The translations under genes were made by a program, and so were the position numbers. A DNA stretch of 64,000 bases from Taxillus chinensis (lineage: Eukaryota; Streptophyta; Magnoliopsida; Santalales; Loranthaceae): NCBI GenBank assembly GCA_023512835.1, contig CM042088.1, forward strand, positions 37,108,664-37,172,663, written 5' to 3'. Numbering within the stretch: the stretch's first letter is position 1; every line of letters begins with the position of its first letter. Shown here piece after piece: positions 33,565-45,630 of the stretch. The notes beneath the pieces are model-generated. The model searched no databases and had not been told where the DNA came from. It saw nothing but the letters and a program-made list of their open reading frames with translations.

Positions 33565-34575
33565 ACCCTTAAATTAATTGAGAGATTAGATTCCTCTTGT
33601 TTTGAAATTTTGATGATAAACCGAATAAAGGAGAGTCAAAGCCCAAACCAGAAATACAAACAGCCAAAATGCAAAAGGGAAACCAAATCTCTAAAGAGAG
33701 AAAAAAAAAAAAGGGAAGTGCAGGCTTGTGGCGAAGACAGAAAAATTGGATGGTAATTGCCGGCCAGCAGAAATAAAATAGCAATACTTGTTTTTAAATA
33801 TTTTTTTTCTTATTTTTGGGATTCACTATAATTAGCTATTGTCAAAAGAAGAATACTAGTTTTGGTAATGTCTGGAAAACATAAATATTTTCTTACAATT
33901 TTTTTCGCGAATGACCCCCAGTACGTTGCCCATTAAAACTGACAAGGGCAACGATTTGAAAAAAATCCCAAAAATTAATTAAGAGATTTGGTTCCCTCTT
34001 GTTTTGAACTTTTGATGATAAACCGAATAAACAAGAGTCAAAGCTCAAAGCAGAAATGTAAACACCCAAAATCCAAAAGGGAAACCAAATCTCACATTAC
34101 GGTTAGAAAAAAAAAAAAAAAAGGAAATGCAGGGTGATGGCGGAGAGAGAAAAAATGGGTAGTAATTGCCAGCCGGCTCCAGGACAGTTTTTTATTATTG
34201 GCAAAAGCCCAAACGGCCATTCGCGTGTCTTCCCTTCTTACAATACTATATTAACAACAATCTCTACACAAGCCCACACAACAAGGTTTATTTTTTAAAT
34301 TATTATTTTTTCTTATTTTTGGGATTCACTATAATTAGCTGTTGTCAAAAGAAGAATACTAGTTCAGGTAATGCCAGGGAAACATAAATATTTTCTTACA
34401 ACTTCTTTTGCCAACGACCCCAGCACGTTGCCCATTAAAACTGACAAGGGCAACGATTTGAAAAAAATCCCAAATAGCCAAACAGCAACACAAAGGGTGG
34501 ATGGGGTCAAGGGCAACGATTTGAAACAAATCCCAAATAGCCAAACAGGAACACAAAGGGTGGATGGGGTTCAAG
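33565..34575. repeat. Imperfect tandem duplication downstream of ALKBH2
   Basis: Unit 1 (about 33565-33975) and unit 2 (about 33976-34480) share, in order, a gagagatt/aagagatt opening, the gatgataaaccgaataaa block, an A-tract, gtaattgcc, and the block from gggattcactataattagc to gacaagggcaacgatttg. A second-level ~65 bp repeat lies at 34447-34575 (caacgatttgaaa...gggtggatggggt twice). Confidence 0.8.
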
Positions 34576-34922
34576 TCCACGATACAACCATACAACAAAA
34601 CCCAACTCTCCTGGTTGCATCCATATATTATGGAGATTTTTTACACTACAGATTCAAACATTCCTCCTACAAATCTCCCGATACCCCATCAAGTCATCAT
34701 CATCATCAACATAAGTAAAACTATGCAAAAGTATTTGCAAAAGCTTACCATTCAGTCAGTCAAGTAGCCTAGCTCTACACTGCCATCAGAGTCCAATTCA
34801 TCATTGGTTTTGTTTGTCCCTCTGGAGAGAAGGCGACAAGTGATTTAACCTTTGACCATAAGTGCATCAAACAGGGCCTAGGATATGTATGGCACAGGCG
34901 CCTCTGCTATCCACAACGGATC

Positions 34923-36093
34923 TCATAAAACATGCCTGAAGGTAAGATTGATTCGAGTGGTCTCGGCTCTTGCACGCTTAGGCACTGAGTGAACCCAATC
35001 CCGTTGGGTGTAACCCCTCATCACCAATAATGAACCATGCTTTAAGGTAAATGATCGCTGATCATCATCCACATGACAGTTCTTCTTAGCCTTCTTGTTC
35101 GCAGGTTCATCCTCGTTTCTTCTGGCTGAACTCAACATTAACCACAAGATGCGCGAGAGAGAAATATAATACGCTGTCACCCTACCAAGCTAATTTACAT
35201 GACATTCTGGAGCAATGGAAAATTTGGGTTTGTTGAGATGAGGGTACAAATTAATTACCTGATTTTTTCTTCAACAAGAAGTGGCGTTTACATCCAAAGG
35301 ATACAGAAGCGATTTCAGGAGTGGGTCCATAGAGCTTCTCGTCATCAGAATGCCAACTACGCAGTCATTCCCGTTTTTGTATCTATTCAAGAGTAAACTA
35401 TGTGGACCTACATACATACTACCAAGTAAAAAAAGAACAAGAAAAGAAATTGCAGGCGCACAGTATAGTACTTCAATTGAATTGGATTGACTCACACATA
35501 TATCGCAGTCATAGTATGTATGTTGGTACTTACAGCGTCCAAAATGAGTTTGAGCGGAGGATAATCATCCCAACAGTAAGCATGAGACTGATACCCGCTG
35601 TAAGTCAGTTGTGGCAATCCTTCACTCGCCACATAACAAGTATCTCTCGGCTGCATTCGCATTTTGCATTTGCATTGGAATCAACGCGTGGAATCAATTT
35701 AATCGCATAACAGATTGAGCCCATGGGAATGAACAACCAAAATTTACACACACACACACACAAAAAGACACAAAGCAGAGTAGGTTGGAAAATGAGCAAA
35801 AGTACAAGATGGGGGTGAAAGAAAATTGGGATAACCTGAAGGCAAGATCGGCCAAAGACGCGAAGAGTGGGTCTGATCCAATGAATATGAGCGTCGAGGT
35901 AATGGAATAGATCCCAGGAGTCAGAAGGCGGCATAAATCGAGAAATGTAAACGATTTGGCTTCCGCTTCCCAGATCGACAATCGCTCCCTTGTTCAACCG
36001 AATCTCTCTCTTCGCCTCCGGCCACGACTCTGACCAGCTGTTATTTCCACCAATACTATAATCTTGTTCATACCCACAACCTTTTAAGACCAT
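34923..36093 (-). pseudogene. ALKBH2-like: ALKBH2-like AlkB dioxygenase gene, four exons, broken in exon 3
   Basis: ALKBH2 proteins use Fe(II) and 2-oxoglutarate to demethylate alkylated DNA bases, in the nucleus. On the minus strand: exon 1 36093-35836 (VDLGSGSQIVYISRF, RPTLRVFGRS), donor cag|gt; exon 2 35650-35534 (PRDTCYVASEG, WDDYPPLKLILDA), donor gt-aagt; exon 3 35407-35259 (SLLLNRYKNGNDC); exon 4 35125-34923 (LKHGSLLVMRGYTQRDWVHSVPKR with the last iron-ligand His and the Arg-rich end). Splice phases agree. Exon 3 lacks 25 nt near its start and 1 nt before the WHSDD codons, compared with the copies at 1485-1656 and 46718-46889. The HxD motif is therefore out of frame. The start is the first ATG in frame and an upstream exon is possible. 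Pseudogene or assembly error cannot be told apart here. Confidence 0.85.
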
Positions 36094-37445
36094 ACGACAA
36101 AACAACAATGGAAGCGCAACGGAACGGTGGTAGGGTCGATGAAGAAAACATAGGGTTAAAAGAAAAACATTGCAGTGTTTAATATAATTGTATTGTTTTA
36201 AAAAATAGTTAGTCTAATAATTTAAAATTAGTTAGTAGTTAATTTATTTCGTCCAAATATATTTTTAAAAATAATTCAAGTATGACCATAATATCATAAT
36301 GTTTTTTTTCACTGATTAATAATATTATTAAAAAAATCAAAAACAAAACTGGACATGATATAATTTCTTTCATTTTATTTTGTTGTAAAAAAATGCCATT
36401 ATGTTTTTTAGTCTAATTGGTAGCTCTCATACATGTTAAGAGGGGAAATTTAAATATTTGACAATAGAATATATTAATAACAAAAAATATCTTTTATCCA
36501 GTTCAATAAATGGGTCAACAAATTATTAAGTATAAATAGTATTACATAAATTTGATTAGTTACCGTAATACTTGAGAAAAAAAATATTAATAAAAAGTTT
36601 AATAGATGTGTATTTTAAATAAATATTTTAAATGAGTAGAATCACAGAAATGTTTATATCATATTAATTTTCTTAGAAGGTTGTATACCGTATCTTTATT
36701 ATTGAAAAGGAAAGTATATTAATATGTAAATGTTTTATTGGAAAAGGAAAAGTCTAGGATCTTCATTCCTTCATTCTTGTAATTTTCTTTCATCAATCAG
36801 TTGAGAATCATTCATTTAAAAATCTTTTCCTCTAACAAATCTTTTCCTCCTCTCATTTTATTCCGCTACATCAACGAGAGAGGAAATTTCATACTCCAAA
36901 ACAATTTTGTGTATCATCACCTGATACATGATACACTTTCCCTCTACCCTTCCCATCACTTGGGTTTGATACTCATTAAGAAATTATTGCAAGTCAATAA
37001 TTATGGCCTATGGAGTCATTCACCAAAAATAGCTCTAAGTGCCCAAAACAAACTCATTTCATTGATGAAACCATCGAGAAACCCACGGGAAAAGATCTCC
37101 CTTTTTGAACACAATGCAATCATATGATACTCTTAGAATACACTTATAATCCGTCAATTTGGGGACTATAAGTTTATAGAATGACCTCCATGACAAATTT
37201 TCTTCCCGAATTGACGATCAAATCTTTCAAATCCGTGAAGAAATTTTTGAACTAAGACAAGGTAGAATGGGTGAGAAATAAGAAATTACTTTATAGAAGG
37301 TCGGAGGACGTGTTTGTTATTTAAATAAAGTTCATTATAACATAAGAGAAGAGGAACAAAAGGGATTGCAGTACACATTGTGTCACCTATGAGTAGTATT
37401 GAGTCTATTGACTGTACAAGAGGCCAATCAATTTGCATTGCTTGA
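36094..37445. other. AT-rich region upstream of ALKBH2; weak copia gag relic near 37170-37280
   Basis: 36094-36800 has no feature I can support beyond low complexity. Around 37183-37285 a plus-strand frame resembling DDQIFQIREEIFELRQG recalls the gag of copia elements (UBN2-type), with no further frame around it. This whole stretch is missing between the equivalent sequences in copies 1 and 2. Confidence 0.3.
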
Positions 37446-38350
37446 TGACGGCAAACACGACTTCTCTGCACAGCCTCATCCTCCTAGTAGTCAAACACGC
37501 TATATAACACATTACATAGTGGTCCAAGATTGATTTTGTTATGTTGTTATATCACTTGCTATCACCTGGCGACCTGTCCCAAGATTATTATTATTATGTA
37601 ACCCCACTAATCTTCTGAGTTAAATTTCAAATCTAATCAACTAAGCTGACTGCATTGACTTTACCTCAAACCTGTGCCTCAATCTGATTTCCTTACCCAG
37701 CGTCTCCAGCTTCCCTGCATTCCATATGAAAAATAAATATATAAAGGGTCGGGCGCAGAGCTTAGTGTAAATCAGCATAGTAAGTGAAGGCTACAAAGCG
37801 TACAAGAGTATCATTGTCAGAAACATCCGAATGGTGAGAATCAAAAGAATCTGACGCTCTGTTTTCTGATTCATCCAAATATGTGTTTCTGTCATCATCT
37901 GTTTGGTTCTGTTCCTAGTTAGATGGTTCCCAATTGGCTTCCTCTCTGGAGACTCCCCCTGATTCATCTGGCCTTGATTGCTCCAAGGCCAAGGGTGATT
38001 TAATTTCCACTTCAGATAAATTAGCATCTGTGTCAACACCCACTCAATCCTCAACCATTTCATCTTCTCAAAGAGGCTGCCTTACTTCTTCAGACCTATC
38101 TGTATCACTGGAGCTCTCCCCAAAATCTTCTGTCTTCCCTCCAAAACGTGCATTTTCTTCCGTCTAAAACTCCTCCCCGCCTCTTATACTCCTCTCTACT
38201 ACTTCAACCTCTCCCCCTTTCAAATAACCGGCAAATCAAATTCAGGGTTGAACAGTTATAGGACCACAATCAGATAGAATAAAATATTATACACTGAAAC
38301 TTATGACTATGCTTAATCATCAACAAAGTAGTTGACATCTTTCTTTCTCT
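37446..38350 (-). pseudogene. Source-like locus of the captured acidic-protein fragment
   Basis: This matches 1930-2800 and 47140-48010. The minus strand of 38167-37791 gives the Ser/Asp/Glu-rich frame (GGKTEDFGESSSDTDRSEE, VDTDANLSEVEIKSP, DSFDSHHSDVSDNDTL) with in-frame stops after VRQPL and VED. It is not flanked by the inverted arms here, so it may be the donor region, though it is also decayed. Product not recognised. Confidence 0.45.
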
Positions 38351-41300
38351 ACAGTATATTTTCCACTGCAAGATTTTCACGTTTCAAGCTGACAAAAATT
38401 TAGTCAGATTGGCATTCAATTGCAAGACAAATGGAAGGCTTTCTTTGGCTTCAGTCGTATCAAGGCAATCAAATTAAGAGTCCTTATCTGTCTAACACAG
38501 AATCTTGTGTTTTAATTTCTAACATTTATTTCTCACCTTCAACTAGCCTCGAAGGCACATTTATAAAGCAAGCATGCACCTGAAACTTGATTTAATACCA
38601 TAGAAAATGAAATGCAGCATCCAGAACCTACACGCTATGCATGTCAACTTGATGGACTTTCCAATGCACAACATAGCAACAGACCAGAAGATATATATTT
38701 CTGCTTTCATCTTCATCTTATCTCGACTCTTATATGATTTTCTACTCCTTATTCACACACCAACTCAAAATATTTCCAAAAATTGGGTGCATAGCATTTT
38801 GGAGATCTCAAGGATTAAGTAGAAAAGTTGAACCATCATTCGAGACAGCAAAAGTTTATCTGCACTTTTGAGAGTCATTAGAGTTTACAAGTAATTAAAT
38901 ATGACCATACAAGTCCTACAAAGTCACAGAACCAAACATACATACAACAATTGAAATTAGATAATATTTTGAAGAGTAGGCAGTAACCTGAATTTACATC
39001 AAGTCCATATATTGAGGTGGATTCAGGGGTTGATTCACCAGAACATGACCTTATTTCAGCTTCATAAGGTTTTAGCAGTTTGGCTTTCTGAAAATCCTCT
39101 CCCTACATACTACAAATTTCTTCTAGGAGTTCTTCCTCTTACCCTAACAAATGAGAATTTTTTTCAGTTCAAAGTATGGCAAAGAAAGTGACATCCACAG
39201 AACACATACTACTCACATCTTTTTTAATCTCTTGCTCTGAGTTTGACGTGAACCACTAAGAACCATACTTTCATGCTTAGTGATCTGCAGCGTGTAATTA
39301 AAAAAAGTAAATTACATAAAAACAATAGTGAGAAGAAAGCAAAAATGCATAAATTGTCACCCGCAAACTTTTATATTCTTCAATTGAACTCCATGACATC
39401 TTATGAAGCAATCATGATGGATTACCTCAACTCCGGCTACATGGCACCTCAACCTCTGTCACACAGGCACCTCAACCCCAACCATACATGCATCTCAACC
39501 ACTGAAATAGAGCGTTGTCACACACGCACTTCAAATAAAATTTAAACCAATATATCACAAAACTAACTTATGTCATTCACTAACCGGAAGACTTATAAAA
39601 TTAAATTGAACTTATTTTTTAAGAAAAACAAAGAAAAGCTAAGGTACAAAATTAAGAAATTTTGGGCGAAATTAAAATAACCTTTCACTTCAATTAAATT
39701 TTAATTAACTAATTACGCAATTAATTTAACCTTTCAATTCATTTATTATTTATTATTATCTTCTAAAGATGTAATAACATATTTAAGATCTCATAATTCA
39801 ATTAAACCAAGATTTTATGATTATAATTAAATTATAAATTCGTTTTAAAAATCAGACTTAACTCGTACTAAACCTAGGAATGATTATGCTTTGCATTCAG
39901 GGACTCAAATTGAACTCTACGAATAATAATTTTCGCATTTCTAACTAATTAACCGCAATTGCAAATTAATCATAATTAAAAATCATGATTTAAATAATCC
40001 ACAATTAACTGAAACCGCAAATTAATTGCAACTAATCTAAAATAAATAAAGAAACAAATTGCAAACCAAAGCACTTAAATAAATTATTAAGATGAAAAAC
40101 TAAGATTTAAAATAACAATTGAAGTTTAAAGTTAAATCAAATACAAAAAATTAATTCATAGAATATATGAGCAGTCCCACAGTGTCGCGCCGAAGGCCCT
40201 ACCTGAATGTTATCTCTCCCGCTCTAGCCTACCTGATGTGGGAATTGCTGGGCATGAATTGTCGAACGACGCTTACAAATTGAACCAAGACCACGCCCCT
40301 TACGTCGTTCTCCTAGCCAAAAACAAATAAATAAAACAAAATATATATGTTGACGTGTTCTTTTCTTTTATTTCTATAGCCTCACATAACCTCTCTTTAA
40401 TTTTATCATCATAGCCCACCATTTAAATGCATGCTGCCAATTGGCTCTCTTTAAAATGACTCTCAATAATCATCATCATAAATTCTCTTCTTTTTATTTT
40501 TGGAATGTAACTTCACTCGTTAAGTCAATTTCACCAACTGCAATCTTCCTTCAATTTGGCAATAATCTCTCTCCAAATTAATGCCTTTACAATTACACTT
40601 CTTTAATTTAATTCTTCCATGAATGAAATCCTTCCCACAACACACTTGATGTATATAGGGAGAGAGAAAACAATTTCTTCCAATCCTAATTATATAATTT
40701 TCAATCACTTAACAAAATTAGAAATTAGTCCAATAATAAATATTAAAGTTGAAATAATTAAATTAATAGTAAAACAACCAAAATTAATATTAATTCTAAA
40801 AAAGTAATTAAAAACCTTAAATAACAAAACTAAGAAAAAAATATTACAAAAATATTAAATTAAATTTCATAAATAAAATAAAATTTAATGACAAACTTTA
40901 TAGTGATCAAATTTCCTACACTTTTGTTCGTCTTTGAACAAAAATAAAGATTAAGCACCAAAATAAAGATTATTTAATCATGCAAACTTAAATATATAAA
41001 GAGAACAACTCAAGTATAACGAATCAAGTTCTAATATGGATGTGAGTGTGTGCACTAAAATTATTCAATTTTCATACCTTCTCAATTTAAAGCTTCATTC
41101 ATAACACTTGATCAAGTTGCACAAATATGCAATCTTCAATCAATTAACTTGAAAAAGCATGCTTAAAAACTAATATCATAACATTTTTACACTTAAAATA
41201 CCATGTACCATATCAACACTTCAAGATAAAACAAATCAGTAATACGCATGAGAAACTAAACAAGATATAAAATAAATAAATTGATATCTCTCTTCTTTTT

Positions 41301-42014
41301 TTCTTTGTTTTTTTAGGAAACAAATTCTTCTTCTTCCCCTCATTCTTTTTTTTTTTTCATATAATTAATAATAGTGCGGATGTACTGCAATGCTTTACAA
41401 AGGGTGCATTTTATGCTCCTTTCTCCTTTGATGAGTTATGCATCCCCACAATCTATAATCTTCTCTTTTTTTTCTTCTTTTCTTTTAAACATACAAGTTT
41501 AGTTCAAAATAGTCCTAATTTGCAAGAAAAATTTCAATTGGAGGTATAAGTAACATATAATGATATATAAAGTATGCAAAATATATAATATTAATGATCA
41601 AGCATAGCTCAAAAATAGCTAATATCATGATTTCTACAATTTGTACTTCTTAAGTAAGGCATAAATGCAAGCTAAATTAATCAAGTATGAAATATAAAAA
41701 TTTTAGTTGTGAACAATAGAGGTATCCATACTAGACAACTTAATTCTAACTACTTAAGATTCTCAATTATTATTCAAATAACACATAATTAAATAAACTC
41801 AAATTAAAATTAAAATTAACATAAACACAAACAGTTCAAGTGTAAAACAAGCACAATTATTTTTTCACTATATTCCCTCCCCAACATTTAAAACATGGAG
41901 GGTCCGCAATCCATTCAATACTAATCAACAAAGGGAAAAAAATAAAGAGATTAAGAAAAAGAACCAATTTCAACTTGCAGTGATGTACATGATTTCTCAT
42001 TCATTTGGGCTTCG
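38351..42014. other. AT-rich intergenic DNA, nothing recognised
   Basis: Long A/T-rich stretches with poly-T runs (41285-41365, 41465-41490). A GC-richer island at 40170-40320 has no frame or RNA fold that I recognise. I see no transposon termini. Confidence 0.35.
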
Positions 42015-42640
42015 TCAAGAGAGAATAAAAATTGAGACGATGGTTGACACTACCCTGCACAATAAAAAAAACAAGAAAAACAAAACACACCAAAAATAAA
42101 AACAAAAATACCAAATCAAGTTACCTCGCGAAAGAAAACGAGGCTCAACCCTCAAATGATAAGCTTTCATCCTTGCAGTATACACTTTAGTACATTCATA
42201 GGCCACATTAAGATGAAGAATTGATAGTGGTAGACATTTAAAGTCTTCGTACACACTTGAGAACATCTTCACAAATAGTGTAATAATAGTAACAAGGCAG
42301 TACAAACTCTACAGGCTCACTAAACAAGGTATCCACAATAGTATGGTCCACATCAATGATAACAACGTCAAGCAACTCCCTTGCACTTGAATTCAAGTCT
42401 TCATGTGGTTCTTGTGGCCAAAGAAATAGTGTTCTCTCATCAGCATGTGGCATAGTGACAACAATAGTAATAAGAGGACGACAAATGTCCTCCAAGAATT
42501 TATAGGAATGAGGCTCAATTGTGTTCTCGAACTCTAGAGTGATTGGTTATGCCATTTCCTCCTCAAAAAATTTCGAATATACCTCTTCTTCTTCAGATAA
42601 TACAAATGTGGCAGTGGACACTAGAATGTGACCATTTCCC
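42015..42640 (-). pseudogene. Unrecognised decayed coding region
   Basis: On the minus strand a frame from about 42640 reads LSEEEEVYSKFFEEEMA, a stop, then TLEFENTIEPHSYKFLEDICRPLITIVVTMPHADERTL in pieces, to 42238, and a second overlapping frame to 42015. Amino-acid composition looks protein-like, but I recognise no domain. It could be part of a retroelement or a host gene relic. Confidence 0.3.
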
Positions 42641-42689
42641 CCAAAGTATTGGAAAAATACACAAGTGGTGGCTTTATTAATAAGTTTCA

Positions 42690-43285
42690 TTCTAAAAGTC
42701 TTCTAAAAACCATATAATAGTTTTTAATACAAACTCCAATAAAATGTGCGTAGAGATTTAAAGTTTGTACATAAATTTCTATTTATTTAGAAAGTCGGTA
42801 CCATCCCTTCCATGCAGGCTGAAATTCATAAAAAAAAAAAAGTCAACACACAATAAACCAATAATTTGATAATAATTTATATTTTATATTAAATAATTCT
42901 AGACATGAATCGATCCTGTAGCAAATTCTTACATAAAAACCCTAAAAAGCAAACCCGACCTCCCATCCCCTGCCATTACAGCAAGAGCCGAAAGGATCTT
43001 AACATCAAAGATGTAAAGGAAATTCATTTATGAAGATTAAGTTATAAATAAGATATTTTTAAATTAAATAATTCATTTTCCAAGCTCAAAGAACAAGTAT
43101 TGAAACTAGAGATCTAAGATTTTAATTCAAAAGATTATGGGAGTAACTCATGGGATGTTTCCTATTCATGGAACACCAAGATGCGGGAGGTGCCATGGAT
43201 GTGTCCCTCTCCCTCTAGGAGAGGACGAAAATAATGGGGAAAAATAGCGGCGACAGGCAAGGTGTTAGCAACGGTGATATGCAAC
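42690..43285 (-). repeat. Degenerate left arm of a third arm-bearing element
   Basis: It follows the left arm of copies 1 and 2 (compare 180-760): aaattcatttat, the reversed GC-rich patch gcaagagccgaaaggatct (42970-42990) and gccatggatgtgtccctc (43190), then gcgacaggcaaggtgttagc. It has many substitutions and gaps, so it is older than the other arms. It ends where copia sequence starts. Confidence 0.7.
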
Positions 43286-43289
43286 AGTC

Positions 43290-44262
43290 TTTAATGCATA
43301 CATCCACAAAGATAAAAGTACAGTACTGTAATTTAATATGCTCCTAATCATGTCCATGAAAGTATAATTTTGCCTTTCTGCTACACCATTTTGTTAAGGT
43401 GTACTAGGCATTGTTTACTGTGCACATATGCCTCGACTTTCAAGAAACTTTGCAAATAAACCTGCACATTATCCCTTTCATTAAACTTACCATAATATTC
43501 ACCACTTCTATCAGACCTCACAACTTTTACCTTTTTGCCTAGCTCCTTTCAACTTCGTTAATGAATGCCTCTATGATGTCCACTAACTCAAACTTTTCAT
43601 GCAGCAAATATAAATAAACATACCGTGAGCAATCATCAATAAAGTAATAAAATACTTTTCACTGCCCCAAAACGGAATATCAAAAGATCCACAAATATTT
43701 AACTCTAAAAGTACATGACTTCTTGTGGTTTGATTTTTTGACATATGTCTAATTTGATTACCTTTAATGCAATCTATTCCAATCAACAAAATCTAATTGA
43801 AGTAATATTTTATTTTTTACTAACCTCAAACTCTTCTGTGGATATATGACCTAACCTACGTTTATTTCCTATACTAGGATCAAAATGAAATAGAAATTCA
43901 ACAAAATTAATATCTAGATTGAAACGATATAAACCATCAATTAAAGTACCAGAACTATAATAAAACTTTTATTTATACAAAGAAAAACCATTATTTTCAA
44001 TCTTAAAATTAAAACTCTCATTATCTAGCTTTCTAACCAAAATCAAATTTCTAGCACAATCAGGAACATAAAAACACTTCTACATTCAGGTGGTATCCAA
44101 TATCCAAGATCAATCTGTATATTCTAATTCCCTCCATTCATGCCTTCATTCTGTTACCCATATACAAAAACTTTTCAATTTCGTTTATGAGTTGGATCCT
44201 AATGAATCCCCGTGCAACATGTGATACATTAGTAGTTGCACCAGAATCTCACCAATTATTAT
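43290..44262 (-). pseudogene. Copia pol fragment (protease to integrase), decayed
   Basis: On the minus strand the protease active-site region DSGATTNVSHV is at about 44255-44223. The GAG-pre-integrase end (IDCIKGNQIRHMSKNQTTRSHVLLEL) and integrase (CGSFDIPFWGSEKYFI, then ELGKKVKVVRSDRSGEYYG in other frames) lie at 43789-43500. The part near 43400 matches the usual post-core end of integrase. Stops and frameshifts are frequent and no LTRs are seen. It lies exactly between the arms of the third arm-bearing element. Confidence 0.8.
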
Positions 44263-44511
44263 TAGGCACCTCAATAAGATTTTTATTTGCATAAAAATTT
44301 TACATTAAAATAATAAATTAAAAGCCAATTAATATTAATTTTATAGATCAACTTAATTTTTTTTCAAAAATAACACAAGATTTTACATATTTATGACCAT
44401 AAAATTATTCCAACATTTAGGTCCAAAGTCACATATAAAAAAAATTAATAATTATTATTTCTATGATGATAATGTATCAAATTGGATCACAGTATTAATT
44501 AATTTAAGCTA

Positions 44512-45534
44512 ATTAATATTAATAAGTTTATTAATATTGCATATTAGATAGGTGGCCTTCCCCGCGCATTAAGCCTCCTTCTTTTCCTTTTTTTTAATCT
44601 AATAAGCATTACTTAGACTAGCGGCTTATATATAAATGAAGTTTACTGGACAAAACACGACCTTTCCCTCACTTACTGCCCCACATTTACGCCACACAAT
44701 GCACCATTATCAATGTCACAACAATTCCAACTCGTCATCCAAACTGCTCCCATACTTACCGATGTAAATCCGTTTGACCTACTTGCTGATGAAGAGGAGG
44801 GCATCGCCGCTGCCCCGCTTGTCGCCGCAGCTAACACCCCAATCGTCACTGCCGTTTTCCCACAGCATTTTTGTCCTCGGGACGCATCCATGATGCCCCC
44901 CGTGTTGTCTTCCACAGATGATTTAGAAGCATCAATAGTTAGGTTTGGATTATAATATTAGATCCATGATTTTTTTGAACTTTAAAAAATAAATGCATAC
45001 CTTATTTATAAATTAATCTTAATAAATGAATGTTCTTTATATTTTTAATACCAAGATCCTTCTGGCTCTTGCCACCATGGCAGGGAAAGAGAGGTCGGAT
45101 TAGTTTCTAAGGTTTGTAGAGAGAGACACTTTGATAACGATTTATATACATGCTTGATGGAACCAAAAACCTCATATTCTCTTAAATTATTATACCTTTT
45201 TTTATTTTTCGTGTGTGTGTATATGTATATATAATAGGATGCTGATTTTTTTTTTTCAATTTCAAGCTGTTATATGTCATGGAGGAGACGAGACGGATAA
45301 ATTCATGTGAAAATTTTCTAAATAAATACATAGAAATTCATGTGAAAACTTTAAATATATGATTTAAAATTATAATTACTAAAGTTTTATATGGTTTAAA
45401 TATTTCGTTTACTAGAGTTTTGTATTGAAAACTTATATGATTTTGGAATAAAAATTTTATTACTTGTCATAAAAATCATAATATGGGATTTTTCTCTTTC
45501 ATAAGAACGAAAAAGAACAAAGGGTACATTAACG
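44512..45534 (+). repeat. Right inverted arm of third arm-bearing element
   Basis: This matches 5213-6217 and 49902-50933, and is the reverse complement of the directly following arm 45631-46656. Together they make a palindrome with a 96-nt spacer (45535-45630). It contains the best-preserved form of the arm's exon-like frame (44713-44955). Upstream 44270-44511 also matches 4970-5212. Confidence 0.85.
44627..44955 (+). pseudogene. TATA box plus first-exon-like frame with NPFDLL motif (arm-borne)
   Basis: A TATA-like tatatataaat (44625-44635) lies about 80 bp before ATG 44713, which opens an 80-codon frame beginning MSQQFQLVIQ and containing VNPFDLLADEEEG and an Ala-rich stretch. NPFDLL followed by acidic residues resembles the N-terminus of plant RGG-repeat RNA-binding proteins (RGGA/Stm1 family). 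This is a tentative link from one short motif. Other arms carry the same frame with early stops (5403, 50092); the hAT-split fragment keeps MSQQFQ. It is best seen as a captured promoter plus first exon, not a gene. Confidence 0.4.
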
Positions 45535-45630
45535 ATCTCATCCTTTTTTCTTTCTATATATTCTTTTAATTGAAAACAAATTACACTAGTTTAGTTTTAA
45601 ATGCTTCGAATATTCTTCTCTAATATTTTT
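45535..45630. other. Spacer of the 1 kb palindrome
   Basis: This 96-nt spacer between the inverted arms contains ttagttttaaatgcttcg. The same sequence follows the right arms at 50994 and, after the giant LTR, at 11814, and precedes the left arm at the window start. Confidence 0.75.

Noticed and set aside
36801..37127. 108-codon plus-strand frame
   Set aside because: It lacks an ATG start at its beginning, has AT-rich composition, and shows no recognisable domain.
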